Shown here piece after piece: positions 36,102-44,631 of a stretch of 44,631 nt of DNA. Where the stretch lies: positions 1 to 44,631 of the forward strand of contig DDIS01000158.1 of assembly GCA_002338615.1 (NCBI GenBank). Direction: 5' to 3'. The notes beneath the pieces were generated by a model. That model was not told where the DNA came from. It saw only the letters and a program-made list of their open reading frames with translations, and made no database searches. Positions within the stretch are counted from its first letter, which is position 1. Each line of letters begins with the position of its first letter. The stretch comes from Proteobacteria bacterium UBA1844. Lineage in GTDB: Bacteria > Pseudomonadota > Gammaproteobacteria > Steroidobacterales > Woeseiaceae. The translations under genes and the position numbers were made by a program.

Positions 36102-37106
36102 ATGACCGGTACAAACCTGAGCCCGGAAGCGGCATTGACCGAGACCACCCTATTACGTCAGCTCGTCGACGATATGATGCAGCAACGAAAAGAGCTCATG
36201 GACGACGTACTGCTTGAGCGCCGGCGGGACCGCCGCCACAAGAACGTGCGCTTTGCACTTATCTTTGGCGGCGTCGTGTTGATGATGCTGTCCTACTTGT
36301 ATGTCTTCGTCGTCTTGAACGGCGGCGTCAGCGGTGCTGCCCCGGCGGGACCGTATGCCGCCATCGTGCAACTCAAAGGACCCATTGCCGATGGGTCCCC
36401 GGCTAATGCGGTATCGGTCAGCCGTGCGCTGACTCGTGCGTTCAAAGACCCACGCGCTGCCGGCGTCGTGCTGTACGTGAACAGTCCCGGCGGCTCGCCG
36501 GTGCAGTCGTCCATCATCTACGACCGAATCCTGGCGTTAAAGGCCGAGCATCCGGAAAAGCGCATCGTGACCGTTGCCACCGACACGCTCGCCAGCGGCG
36601 CGTATTTCGTTGCCTCGGCCACCGACAGGATCTACGTGAATCGATCAACGATCGCCGGTTCGATCGGTGTCGTGAGCGATGGCTTTGGATTTACCGACGC
36701 GCTCAAGCGTCTTGGTGTCGAACGGCGGGTGTTCACGGCGGGCGAGAACAAAGCCCGCCTGGACCCGTTCATTCCACTGACGGACGCCGATAAGGCGAAG
36801 ATTGCCGATGTTTTGGCGGAGATTCATACGCACTTTATCGACTCGGTCAAAGCCGGTCGTGGCGATCGTCTATCGTTCGAAGCAGCGGGCCTATTCGAGG
36901 GTGACGTCTGGACTGGTAATCAGGCGCTTGAGATGGGCCTGGTCGATGCCTTGGGCGATTTGACCAGCGTTCTCGACCAGGAGTTCGGCGTTGAGCACGC
37001 CAGAGACTACACAATCAAGCCTGCCTTTTTGGAGCGCATTATGAAGTACGCGGCCACGACGGCAATGGATGAATTTCACGCACACAATCAGCTCCGCATT
37101 CGATAG
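36102..37106 (+). CDS. S49-family signal-peptide-peptidase-like protease
   Basis: A 334-residue membrane-anchored Ser/Lys protease. One membrane segment (about 50-72) follows a charged N-terminus, then the S49 core: GVVLYVNSPGGSPVQSS, DTLASGAYFVASA (nucleophile S165), STIAGSIGVVSDGF and FTAGENKARLDPF (general base K217). The 52-residue Ser-Lys spacing equals that of Bacillus SppA (147/199). ATG 36102 follows AGGAGATACGGC; the longer frame to 35847 overlaps the previous gene and is rejected. It may clear signal peptides or damaged envelope proteins during pilus assembly, but the role in an ICE is unproven. Confidence 0.92.
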   Translation: MTGTNLSPEAALTETTLLRQLVDDMMQQRKELMDDVLLERRRDRRHKNVRFALIFGGVVLMMLSYLYVFVVLNGGVSGAAPAGPYAAIVQLKGPIADGSPANAVSVSRALTRAFKDPRAAGVVLYVNSPGGSPVQSSIIYDRILALKAEHPEKRIVTVATDTLASGAYFVASATDRIYVNRSTIAGSIGVVSDGFGFTDALKRLGVERRVFTAGENKARLDPFIPLTDADKAKIADVLAEIHTHFIDSVKAGRGDRLSFEAAGLFEGDVWTGNQALEMGLVDALGDLTSVLDQEFGVEHARDYTIKPAFLERIMKYAATTAMDEFHAHNQLRIR

Positions 37107-37109
37107 AAC

Positions 37110-37131
37110 TACGCCGTACACATACGGCGTA
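37110..37131. terminator. Hairpin just after the S49 gene
   Basis: TACGCCGTA and TACGGCGTA flank CACA, a perfect 9-bp stem starting 3 bases after the stop codon. No clear T-run follows, so it is a weak terminator or an mRNA 3'-end stabiliser. Confidence 0.55.
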
Positions 37132-37172
37132 ACTAAAACCCGTGTCCGCATTGATGCAGGACCTGAGAGCGC

Positions 37173-37364
37173 CTAGGCTACATCCAGTACCGCCAGTACC
37201 CTGTCACGAGCCTCTGTCCACGGTTCACGGTCACTCCGCTCGAATTCCACCTTAATCCAGATCTGGGTTCTGGCGTCAGAGGCCAGAGCGTTGGCCCATA
37301 CAGTAACGTGTTCGTGGCGCTGAACCAGAGAGATTATCGAGATTTCCATGCTAACCATCCCCAT
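37173..37364 (-). CDS. Small hypothetical protein
   Basis: A possible 58-63-residue protein: HVTVWANALASDARTQIWIKVEFERSDREPWTEARDRVLAVLDVA in its better-looking part. No family is recognised and no membrane segment is visible. In-frame ATGs at 37364, 37358 and 37349 are all possible; GGGGATGG lies about nine bases before the last. The plausible strand-helix pattern argues for a real gene. It lies alone between the S49 gene and a plus-strand small gene. Confidence 0.42.
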   Translation of the reverse strand: MGMVSMEISIISLVQRHEHVTVWANALASDARTQIWIKVEFERSDREPWTEARDRVLAVLDVA

Positions 37365-37517
37365 AAGTTACGCCAGCCGTATGCTGGTAACCATGAGCGA
37401 AACTCGCAGATTAGATCAATAACTCGATATCAAAACCAAAGGCTAGTCGCGTTAACCGTTTCCATCGACGAAGAAACCAACCTTGTTGTCGGCGCGCCCC
37501 CTCGACGGTATATTGAG

Positions 37518-37799
37518 ATGGTGAACTCATACTCGACAACAATGCGCCTTCTGAAGGCAATTCTCCTGTCCGCCATCGCTGGCGGCTTGGCCTATGGCGT
37601 GACGGTCTGGCTTGCCTCGGACAGCAGGCCTGCAATTTTGGTGGCCTTAATCGTCGCTGCAATCGCGGCGTTCGGTGCCTTCTGGCCGCATACCACCCTC
37701 AATGCATTGGGTCACAAGAACAATCAGCGATCTAAGTCGCCTGAAACCTATTACGACCTCGACTACTCTCTAAAGAAGAACAGCAGCTGGGAAGACTGA
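37518..37799 (+). CDS. Small two-span membrane protein
   Basis: A 93-residue protein from ATG 37518: MVNSYSTTMRLLKAILLSAIAGGLAYGVTVWLASDSRPAILVALIVAAIAAFGAFWPHTTLNALGHKNN... Two hydrophobic segments (about 10-32 and 37-55) form a helical hairpin, followed by a charged, Tyr-rich tail (ETYYDLDYSLKKNSSWED). The frame stays open upstream to 37308, but the added residues do not look like a protein. It ends 7 bases from the traG stop on the other strand. In F-type elements small two-span proteins near traG can be entry-exclusion factors, which is only a suggestion. Confidence 0.55.
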   Translation: MVNSYSTTMRLLKAILLSAIAGGLAYGVTVWLASDSRPAILVALIVAAIAAFGAFWPHTTLNALGHKNNQRSKSPETYYDLDYSLKKNSSWED

Positions 37800-37806
37800 C
37801 CATCGA

Positions 37807-40584
37807 TCAGTTGCCCAATCCCGGTATCCAGTCGTCTGCCGCGCCGGGAATTTTGGCGTTCCTCCAATCGTCGTTACGCTCTCTCGCTGAGTTTGCGTCC
37901 TCATCGATATCGCCACGAATTCTCTGGAGCCGAGCATCCGTCGCGTCTTTTAAGGTCTGATCAGCGTTTCTTGCATTGATCTCGTCACTCTTCATTGCCC
38001 ACTGCTGCCCCGGAAGGTCTGACCTAGACCGCGCTTCGTTGTAAAGAACGCTCTCCGCATTCCCCCGATAGTCTGCCCGTACCGCACCACCACCATCGAT
38101 AGCTTCACCTGCGTCCTCGTAGAACGAATTCACCGCTGCCGAGCCACCGACGCCACTCGACACGCCGGCCAGCCGCAAACCCTCTACTGCCCCAAACCGC
38201 TGCGCCTCGTTCAGTAGAACGCTGATGGCCTGCGTATCGCCCCGGTCCGCAGCTTCGAACAATCGATTCACTTCGCCGCCGGTCCACGTTGGACTATTGT
38301 TGCCCGGAGTCGCAAAGCCTTTTTCTTGTCCCACCATGTTCGACTTCAAAGCGGCGACCGCATCGAAGCTTGCTGCAAAACCGTTTGACTCGAGACTGGA
38401 CGCTGCAGTTTCCCAAGCACGCGCCTCAGACAGCGATGCGCTTGCCGAGTCTCTTGCTTCGACGGCAGTACGCAAAGAGGCTGACAGGCTTTTGCTGTCG
38501 GAATCGCCAACGCTGCCAGCACGATGGGATGCCAATTGCTCACTTGACTGCAATACCTGACCCCAGGATTCGCCGAGATTCGTTTGCTCGGCGAATTGCT
38601 TCAGGTCATTCATTAGCGCCGTATTCTCCGCGCTCCCAAACCTGGCTGCTTGCCCTGATATGCCGAATTCTGTAAACGGAATTTTTCCCCCGGCCGAGGC
38701 AATGAGGGCCGCCCTGAGACCATCCTGCATTTTCAATCCGTGGGTTTCAGACAGCTGCTGCAACCCGCTGTGAATCGCATCGGCTTTTTCGTTCACGCTC
38801 GCATTGAACTGCCACGACGTTCCCTGGCTGCTCGACAAACTGGAGCTTGCGTCCTGTCGAAAGCTCATTGCGTTATCAAAGTTGGACGCAGAACTTTCGG
38901 CGAACTGCTTCATGTCCTGATTTGCAGCCGACAGCGACGCCGTCGCCCGCTCCGATACGGAGGATTGAATGCCCTCGGACAGATTGGCCGATAGACCGAC
39001 ATTGTGCTTGGCAGTATTCAGAAACGCATGGCCGCCCTGGGTATGCGTGGTGACGGAGCCCGACCCGGAATCGGTGAGATGACCCACTGCCGTGTTCTGC
39101 TGCGGTGCCTGGTTGGCCGCAAAGAACGTCGAGTTCAAGAGCCGCGTGTTGCCCAGATTGATCTGGCCAGTGGAGGCGCTACCTGCCGCGGTGGATCCGG
39201 CCGACTGTGCAATCGAGCCGATACCGGCCGCCCGCTGTGAAATGGCAAAGCCGCCGGCACTCATGATGCCCCAGGACAACAGCGGAATCATCCAGGCGAG
39301 GTAGCCGGCCATCATCGACATGTCCGCATTCACCGCCTGAATGCCTCCTTGCGTCACGACGGCGAGCCCCGCGCCGGCGCCACCAACACTCGCCGGAATG
39401 ATTGCGCTGGCGGTCACGGCATCGGCCGAGTACACCGACATCACGAAATGCAGAATTGCATACAGCGGCGGCCACAGATGCAACCAGACCAGCGTTTTCG
39501 CGTAGAAGATTGCGAGCTTGCCCGGATACATCGTCACGATCGTGAACAACAGGATGATCGGGAACAAGCCGTAGACCAGCATTTCCAGAATATTCTTGAT
39601 CAACGGCAGGGTGCGCGCTGCCAATGCGCCGAGGGTTGCATAGGTGGTGCGTTGCTGCGCCTGTGCCTGACCGATCGCGAAATCCTGAATCGCAGCCGTC
39701 GCATCGGCGTCCGCCGCCATTGACGTGAACGAACGCCGCATCGCATTGATCATGACGTTCTGCCCGACGATCTCCGCGCCGGTCGCCGAGATCGTGCCCA
39801 GGTAGTCGTAGGCGAGCGGCAAGGTCGATAACAGTCGCGCGTTGGCCGCCACCACATCCGGCTCTCGGAAGATGCGCATGCCGAATACATCGACCGTGGC
39901 ATCGATGGCGGCGGCCCAGCCGTTGTCGAGCTCCGTCATGGCAGTGGTGCACGGTAGTAGCGCCGGTCCGGTACCATCGTCGTAGGAGGTGAAAATCGCA
40001 CCGCCAACGCCCTGGCTCGTAATGTAGCCCCATACGTCCGGCGCCCGCATCAGATCGTCCCACGAGAACCAACCGGCGTTGGCACCGTAATAGACACAGC
40101 TGCGCATGAACTCGCTCATGTTCCGCGCGTACAGCTGATCCCCGAATTCCATTTCGGTACTGGCTTCCACCAGGCGATTGGCAAACAGCAGGCCGTTGTC
40201 TCGGTAGCGAATGTCGTCCGGCAAACTGAAGGACGTCTCGAAGGTCTCGGTAAACCAATCGCTGGTCACGCTCGCAAAATGCGCGACCACAGCCACGCCG
40301 GCCGGCACGTTGTCCACGCTGGTCGAGTTGGCGGGCTCCACGCGATCGATGATGTCGACATCCGCCCGTGAGAACAGCGCCGCGTAGATCACAAAGATCG
40401 CGATCAAAAGGCGCGGCGCCGGCTTCAAAGAGCCGGTAAACGCGATTTCTACCGAGATCACGAAGATCGCGATCAACAGCATCAAGCGGACTGCACCGGT
40501 AAAGTCACCCGTGCCGGTGAACGCGGCCAACGCCGTAAAGAGTGCGTTCAGCTGCAGACCACCGCCGTAGGTGATGATGTCCAT
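37807..40584 (-). CDS. traG: Mating-pair stabilisation protein TraG (F type)
   Basis: A 925-residue inner-membrane protein from ATG 40584, which overlaps the traH stop by one base (TGATG); an upstream extension to 40791 overlaps traH and lacks support. The N-terminal half matches TraG_N: opening MDIITYGGGLQLNALFTALAAFTGTGDF, four or more membrane segments, and the central ILEMLVYGLFPIILLFTIVTMYPGKLAIFYAKTLVWLHLWPPLYAILHFV. The C-terminal 400 residues are soluble, Ser/Ala/Gln-rich and periplasmic, the region that in F and R391 elements decides mating-pair stability and entry exclusion. It is last in the traN-F-H-G run. Confidence 0.92.
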   Translation of the reverse strand: MDIITYGGGLQLNALFTALAAFTGTGDFTGAVRLMLLIAIFVISVEIAFTGSLKPAPRLLIAIFVIYAALFSRADVDIIDRVEPANSTSVDNVPAGVAVVAHFASVTSDWFTETFETSFSLPDDIRYRDNGLLFANRLVEASTEMEFGDQLYARNMSEFMRSCVYYGANAGWFSWDDLMRAPDVWGYITSQGVGGAIFTSYDDGTGPALLPCTTAMTELDNGWAAAIDATVDVFGMRIFREPDVVAANARLLSTLPLAYDYLGTISATGAEIVGQNVMINAMRRSFTSMAADADATAAIQDFAIGQAQAQQRTTYATLGALAARTLPLIKNILEMLVYGLFPIILLFTIVTMYPGKLAIFYAKTLVWLHLWPPLYAILHFVMSVYSADAVTASAIIPASVGGAGAGLAVVTQGGIQAVNADMSMMAGYLAWMIPLLSWGIMSAGGFAISQRAAGIGSIAQSAGSTAAGSASTGQINLGNTRLLNSTFFAANQAPQQNTAVGHLTDSGSGSVTTHTQGGHAFLNTAKHNVGLSANLSEGIQSSVSERATASLSAANQDMKQFAESSASNFDNAMSFRQDASSSLSSSQGTSWQFNASVNEKADAIHSGLQQLSETHGLKMQDGLRAALIASAGGKIPFTEFGISGQAARFGSAENTALMNDLKQFAEQTNLGESWGQVLQSSEQLASHRAGSVGDSDSKSLSASLRTAVEARDSASASLSEARAWETAASSLESNGFAASFDAVAALKSNMVGQEKGFATPGNNSPTWTGGEVNRLFEAADRGDTQAISVLLNEAQRFGAVEGLRLAGVSSGVGGSAAVNSFYEDAGEAIDGGGAVRADYRGNAESVLYNEARSRSDLPGQQWAMKSDEINARNADQTLKDATDARLQRIRGDIDEDANSARERNDDWRNAKIPGAADDWIPGLGN

Positions 40585-42020
40585 CAGGTGGAGCCGGCCC
40601 CCGGCGTCCAACGGTGTGTCGCCACCAGACCTTTCGGCATACCGCTGACGATCAGTCGCTCGTAGTACTGCAGTTCCTCGGCAATGCGCAGCGACGAATC
40701 GATGTCGCGGTGAATCTTCGCGCGCCGATCCCTTAAGGCCTGGAGTATGCCCTGCTGCGCATTGGCCAGGCGCTCGCCGTGTTCGCCCCACTGCGGATCG
40801 CGGGCCTGATTCTGGATGTTGAAGCTTATGCGCTCGATGTAGGTAAACAGCACGTCCACGGCAACCGCCTCGATGTATTTGCCCACCAGATCGAGGCCGG
40901 CATCGCCGCGCAGCCCGGCGGCAACCGCGAGAATGCGGTGCACCGGCAGACTGGTCTTCTGCACCAACTCGACTTGCTCTACGGTCGGCTCGGCCTTGGT
41001 CTGAATCGCATCGAAAAGACCGCCCATACGCTCACCGACCAGAGCGATTAACGAGGCATCCGCCGGCAGCGTCACCGTCACTTCGCGAACATCCTGACAG
41101 GCGTAGGTGCCGGCGTCGGTGTCACACTCGTACACCGCCATCGACGTCGAGCCGCGCAGGATACCGTCCAGCAAATCATCGGTAGACGACAACAGACTCG
41201 GGTACCACTTCACGTCGGCGCGTGCGGCCTCGTCGCCCGGCGCCAACGCGCCGCTGCTGTTGCGCTTGGATTTGACCACGGTGCCGGTAACCGACATCAC
41301 CAGCTCGCGCATCTCGGTGTCGCCGGCAAAAAGCTCACTTTTCGCCATGAACATCCACACCAGGTTGCCCTCGATGAAGGCCGCATCGCGCGCCTCATCG
41401 TTGTTGATCGAGGCTTCCTGGGCGCCGCCCGCGGCGGTGCACGCCCTGCGAGCCTCGGTGTAGGATTCGCCGAGGCTGGTGCTGCGCTGACTGATGCAAA
41501 CGCTGGTCTGATTACCCAGCACTTCGCCGGCGAGCATCGAGTTGACAGCCCACTGGGCGCGCTCGCAGGTATTGAAACTCATGCCCTGGTTCTTTAAGAG
41601 CCAATCGAAGTTCTCGCCCAAGGTGTTACTGATCTGGCTGGAGATGGTGCGCAGTGCCAACATGAACGCGTACGAAACAGCATTCGATCCGACATCCTTC
41701 AGGACCTGCACCAGTTCATCGGCGTCCAGAAAGGCGAAGCCGCCGCCGAACATGTCGATACCGCCGCAGCCGGCGTTGTAATTGGGCGCACGGTAGCTGT
41801 AGAGATTCACCTGGTTGTTCGGCACGCGAACGAACACCTGCCCGCCGTTTAGATAGCGATACCCCTGTCCCTCGAACGCGGTCGGACTGGTAAAACTGGC
41901 CGATCCGCCCAGCTCGTCGACGAACCGGTTGAGATCGCTTTCAAGGTCTGCACGCACCGTCATCGCACTCAACAGCAGCGTGGCACCGAGCATCGGGATG
42001 GGAAGTCTTTGCCATGTCAT
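40584..42020 (-). CDS. traH: Conjugative pilus assembly protein TraH
   Basis: A 478-residue periplasmic protein with a signal peptide (MTWQRLPIPMLGATLLLSAMTVRA). Family features are the opening LESDLNRFVDELGGSASFTSPTAFEGQGYRYLNGGQVFVRVPNN, NAGCGGIDMFGGGFAFLDADELVQVLKDVGSNAVSYAFMLALRTIS, and the later C-terminal coiled coil. TraH links the pilus machinery to the outer membrane in F-type systems. The start overlaps the traF stop by four bases (42017-42020) and the stop overlaps traG. Confidence 0.94.
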   Translation of the reverse strand: MTWQRLPIPMLGATLLLSAMTVRADLESDLNRFVDELGGSASFTSPTAFEGQGYRYLNGGQVFVRVPNNQVNLYSYRAPNYNAGCGGIDMFGGGFAFLDADELVQVLKDVGSNAVSYAFMLALRTISSQISNTLGENFDWLLKNQGMSFNTCERAQWAVNSMLAGEVLGNQTSVCISQRSTSLGESYTEARRACTAAGGAQEASINNDEARDAAFIEGNLVWMFMAKSELFAGDTEMRELVMSVTGTVVKSKRNSSGALAPGDEAARADVKWYPSLLSSTDDLLDGILRGSTSMAVYECDTDAGTYACQDVREVTVTLPADASLIALVGERMGGLFDAIQTKAEPTVEQVELVQKTSLPVHRILAVAAGLRGDAGLDLVGKYIEAVAVDVLFTYIERISFNIQNQARDPQWGEHGERLANAQQGILQALRDRRAKIHRDIDSSLRIAEELQYYERLIVSGMPKGLVATHRWTPGAGST

Positions 42021-42898
42021 GGTGTGCGGGCTCCTGTGTCATACACGCTGTAGGTCATCTGTCCCGGCGTCATTTTGAAAAGGCGCACGATGCGGCTCTC
42101 GAGCTCACTCAAGCTGATCACGCCGTAGGCGATTGGCTGAACGTGACCGGCACCGGGATCGACCAGGAAAATCGCCGGCGTCACGTCAACGCCCAGGCGC
42201 GCCTTGATGCCCGGCTCGTAACGTGCGTCGGGAAACTCGGGCAGGGTGCCGCCGTCGATACTGATCGGGATCAGCTTGAAATCGTAGGTGCGCGCAAAGC
42301 GCTTAAGGAACGGTGCGATCTGAATGCAATAGGGGCAATCGCTCGAAAACACAAAAAACAAGCCGTAGCTTTGCGCAATGTCGCGAAGCGCTGCGGTTCG
42401 CGATTCGGTCCGCGCGGCGGTCCAGGCCTTCAATCCTTCCGGCGAATGCGGGCGCACCAGGCTTTGATCGAGTGACGGGGTTGACCACACGACGCGCTGG
42501 GTCATGTCCGCAAACAAGGTCGCGCGCCGCTGCACCGCAGCGTTGAGTTCCATCCATTGCCGAATGTGGGCTTCGGTCGGATGCAGAACGGCCAGTGCTT
42601 TGGCGCGTTCGACGTGTGCTTGCAAGGCCTCGAGTTCGGCGATCGGATCTGCCGGTAACACGCCAACCGCCGGCATCATCGCAACCGGGTCAGGGTCCTC
42701 GGCGGCATCCGGCGGATCTTCGTACCAGAACCAGCCGCGCTCAGCGTCGCCAAACCATCGGCCGTTGGCGGCTTGCTGTGTGCTCTGATCTGCTGACGAT
42801 CTTATGCCTGAACCCACCGCGTTTTGTGCGGACGCGGTGGCGCTCAGTGCACTCGCAAGTCCGATAGCCAGGAAACGATGTAAGCGTTTGACGGTCAT
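42017..42898 (-). CDS. traF: TraF pilus assembly protein, thioredoxin-like
   Basis: A 293-residue periplasmic protein from ATG 42898, where a signal peptide starts at once (MTVKRLHRFLAIGLASALSATASAQ); a longer frame to 42973 would run into traN. The C-terminal thioredoxin fold has an intact active site, CPYC (C188, C191) in FFVFSSDCPYCIQIAPFL, plus the cis-Pro segment DVTPAIFLVDP. F plasmid TraF has lost its CXXC, so this copy is probably still a redox enzyme that forms or shuffles disulfides in the Cys-rich TraN and TraH. It starts four bases after the traN stop. Confidence 0.93.
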   Translation of the reverse strand: MTVKRLHRFLAIGLASALSATASAQNAVGSGIRSSADQSTQQAANGRWFGDAERGWFWYEDPPDAAEDPDPVAMMPAVGVLPADPIAELEALQAHVERAKALAVLHPTEAHIRQWMELNAAVQRRATLFADMTQRVVWSTPSLDQSLVRPHSPEGLKAWTAARTESRTAALRDIAQSYGLFFVFSSDCPYCIQIAPFLKRFARTYDFKLIPISIDGGTLPEFPDARYEPGIKARLGVDVTPAIFLVDPGAGHVQPIAYGVISLSELESRIVRLFKMTPGQMTYSVYDTGARTP

Positions 42899-42902
42899 GC
42901 CA

Positions 42903-44631
42903 CTAACAGTTCGGGTAGCCGGGATCGAACTGACTGCAGTTCGCGCCGGAGAGCGTTGCAATGTAGGCATCAACGATGCTTTCGAGCGTCGCGTTGTCCG
43001 GCGCGCCGGTCACGTTGGCAAAGGCGTCGGCAAAGTACTCGCTGAAATTGATCGTACTGAAATCGATTGCCGCCAGCTGCTCGGCCGAGAAGCCCTCGCA
43101 TTCCGGCTCTCGCGCGCTACCCCAGTCGATGCCCAATTGCGGGCGACCCTGTTCGTGAATGATTCGGCCGAGCTTGGAGCGAAAACAGCAAAAGGTGCTG
43201 GTCTTCGCCAGACAGCCGAAGATCGAGTCCTCGCTGCAGTAGCGACCGACGTACGCGCATTGGCCCTGCTCGCGCTGAGCGCGCAGCTGTTCTTCCTCGG
43301 TAGTGCACTCGTCCGCCCAACCCAGGCCCCAACCGCTTCGACTGCAACAGTTCGAAAAGCCTAAGGCTTTCTTCTTGCAGCGCCTATCCTCGCCGTTGAA
43401 GATGCTCAAGGCGCCAACGCAATCGTAGTTGCCGGACCCAGCGGGGTTTTCGGTGCAGCTGACACCGCTTGAGTCCATGTCGAGCGCGGCCTGTTCCATC
43501 GCCTGCAGATTGGCCGCCGCCACGCCAAAGTGGGTATTGGGTTCAACGCTGGTATCGAAGACGATGTCCGAGACACCAAAGGTCCTCGCCGCGCAGTCGT
43601 CTACCGGCTCGGACCAGCCGTCCAGAGGGCACTCGTAGCTGTGCTCGCAGGTGCCATCATCGTCACAAACACTGTCGACCGGGCTGCAGCCGCGCGCGAC
43701 GAGTTCGCCGCAATAGCCCTCATCGGTGGTGACGGTGCCTGCGCACAGAAGCGGCGTTCGCTGGCGCCAGCAATCCCGCAACACCGGGTACTGCAGGCCA
43801 TCAGAACCCGTGATCAGGCGTTCCTCCGGGCCCTCGATGCACACCGGCGGTCCTTGCACCTCGCACTGATTCGCCAGAACCGGACAGCCGTCGCTCCAGG
43901 TATCGATGTACACCGGTGCGGCCTGCGCCTCAGCCGTATACGTAATGCGCCCGCCCCCGCGCGGACCTGAGCGGTACCAGATTTCGGCGAACCACCGCCC
44001 TGCGGAGCAGGTCGGCGGATCGACGATCATGAAGTTGCCTACTATGTCGACAGACACGTCCGTCACAGACGCGCAATCGAAATCCGCCGGCACGTCCATG
44101 CCGTTCTCCACCCGAATGAACCCGATGTATTCCCCATTGGTACCCATGCCGTAGTCGACGATCAATCGGGCGTCGTTCAGCGGTATGAACCCACCAAGTG
44201 TCGTGGTTCCAGCCGGCCGGCCGGCGTCGTTCTCCGCGTACACGACGGCCGTGTAGGTCATGGGACTCACGTCAACAGCCACGTCCAAGGCGTTGTCGCA
44301 AAAGGCCTCTTCCGGCAGAGTCCAGGCCGAGCAGGTTTCCAGTGTGGTCTCGGGGGTGTCTACCGTGCCCTCGGCACAGTTCGTGCCGATCGTGACCAGT
44401 TCTCCCTCGACCACGGCGGTGTCGTCCTGAATCGCCCAGGCATTCACCAACAAGGGATCGTCTTCGCTGAACTCGAGCATGGGCGTGTTCGACTGCTGCC
44501 AGGCGTACTCGGCGGTCGGGTCGGGCGCCAGTATCACCGCGTCGATGGCGTCCGATTCCAGATCGCCGGTCGCTTGATTCTCGTAGTAATCACCCAGCGG
44601 CATGTCGGCGCCGCCGTAGCCCGGCACGATG
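42903..44631 (-). CDS. traN: TraN mating-pair protein, 5' end outside window
   Basis: About 576 C-terminal residues of a Cys-rich outer-membrane protein that recognises recipient cells. Cysteines come in regular groups (ECEVQGPPVCIEGPEERL, CAGTVTTDEGYCGELVARGCSPVDSVCDDDGTCEHSYECPLDGW, RRCKKKALGFSNCCSRSGWGLGWADEC, AKTSTFCCFRSKLGRIIHEQGRPQLGIDWG). The last of these matches the conserved C-terminal motif of TraN. The frame is open to the window edge. Its many disulfides fit with the CXXC-containing TraF encoded next. Confidence 0.92.
   Translation of the reverse strand, partial: IVPGYGGADMPLGDYYENQATGDLESDAIDAVILAPDPTAEYAWQQSNTPMLEFSEDDPLLVNAWAIQDDTAVVEGELVTIGTNCAEGTVDTPETTLETCSAWTLPEEAFCDNALDVAVDVSPMTYTAVVYAENDAGRPAGTTTLGGFIPLNDARLIVDYGMGTNGEYIGFIRVENGMDVPADFDCASVTDVSVDIVGNFMIVDPPTCSAGRWFAEIWYRSGPRGGGRITYTAEAQAAPVYIDTWSDGCPVLANQCEVQGPPVCIEGPEERLITGSDGLQYPVLRDCWRQRTPLLCAGTVTTDEGYCGELVARGCSPVDSVCDDDGTCEHSYECPLDGWSEPVDDCAARTFGVSDIVFDTSVEPNTHFGVAAANLQAMEQAALDMDSSGVSCTENPAGSGNYDCVGALSIFNGEDRRCKKKALGFSNCCSRSGWGLGWADECTTEEEQLRAQREQGQCAYVGRYCSEDSIFGCLAKTSTFCCFRSKLGRIIHEQGRPQLGIDWGSAREPECEGFSAEQLAAIDFSTINFSEYFADAFANVTGAPDNATLESIVDAYIATLSGANCSQFDPGYPNC

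Noticed and set aside
40585..40791. N-terminal extension of traG to 40791
   Set aside because: It overlaps traH on the same strand in another frame, and MDIITYGGG is the family's normal start.

Overview
The window looks like part of an integrative and conjugative element (ICE) or a closely related conjugative element from a gammaproteobacterium. The evidence is an F-type mating-pair module (traN-traF-traH-traG), a MobH relaxase, an SXT/TOL-type coupling protein and an ICE-family membrane protein, with metal-resistance and anti-phage cargo attached. No rRNA, tRNA, integrase, attachment site or CRISPR array was seen, so neither the species nor the element's ends can be fixed. Both edges cut genes: a thymidine phosphorylase-like gene on the left and traN on the right.

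Left block (about 1-17,950, all minus strand): metal handling. From right to left: a CDF exporter (DmeF type) next to a decayed czcA tail; a Cus-type tripartite Cu/Ag pump (TolC-like outer membrane protein, CusB with a fused CusF domain, CusA with the Met triad) preceded by a small secreted CPHC protein; an operon with a porin, two small cytochromes c and a MerR regulator; then a second CPHC protein, a solitary Rieske protein, a YHS-like protein, the copper ATPase CopA, a cupredoxin, a Met-rich periplasmic protein, a DUF2933 protein and an ICMT-like membrane methyltransferase; finally a PD-(D/E)XK-like protein coupled to the phosphorylase. Three promoters with 20-bp spacers share one MerR-type operator pattern, so the single MerR protein probably controls all three operons.

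Middle block (about 18,160-30,080): a defence island. A WYL regulator heads a minus-strand operon with type III Mod and Res and a third gene carrying a possible nuclease motif. Divergently, a DUF2188 protein, a TIR-APAZ protein and a short prokaryotic Argonaute form a SPARTA-like abortive-infection system. The two operons are driven from face-to-face promoters in one AT-rich intergenic region, so one regulator may control both. SPARTA, type III restriction and WYL regulators are known separately. The combined arrangement, DUF2188 in the SPARTA operon and the extra restriction-operon gene are the best candidates for something not yet described.

Right block (about 30,200-44,631): conjugation. 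Minus strand: traN (partial), traF, traH, traG, and further left an unknown gene, the MobH relaxase, the traD coupling protein and a TIGR03747-like membrane protein. Between them on the plus strand lie a membrane PH-domain-like protein and an S49 signal-peptide-peptidase-like protease. A strong hairpin in the gene-free stretch upstream of the relaxase genes is a possible oriT element.
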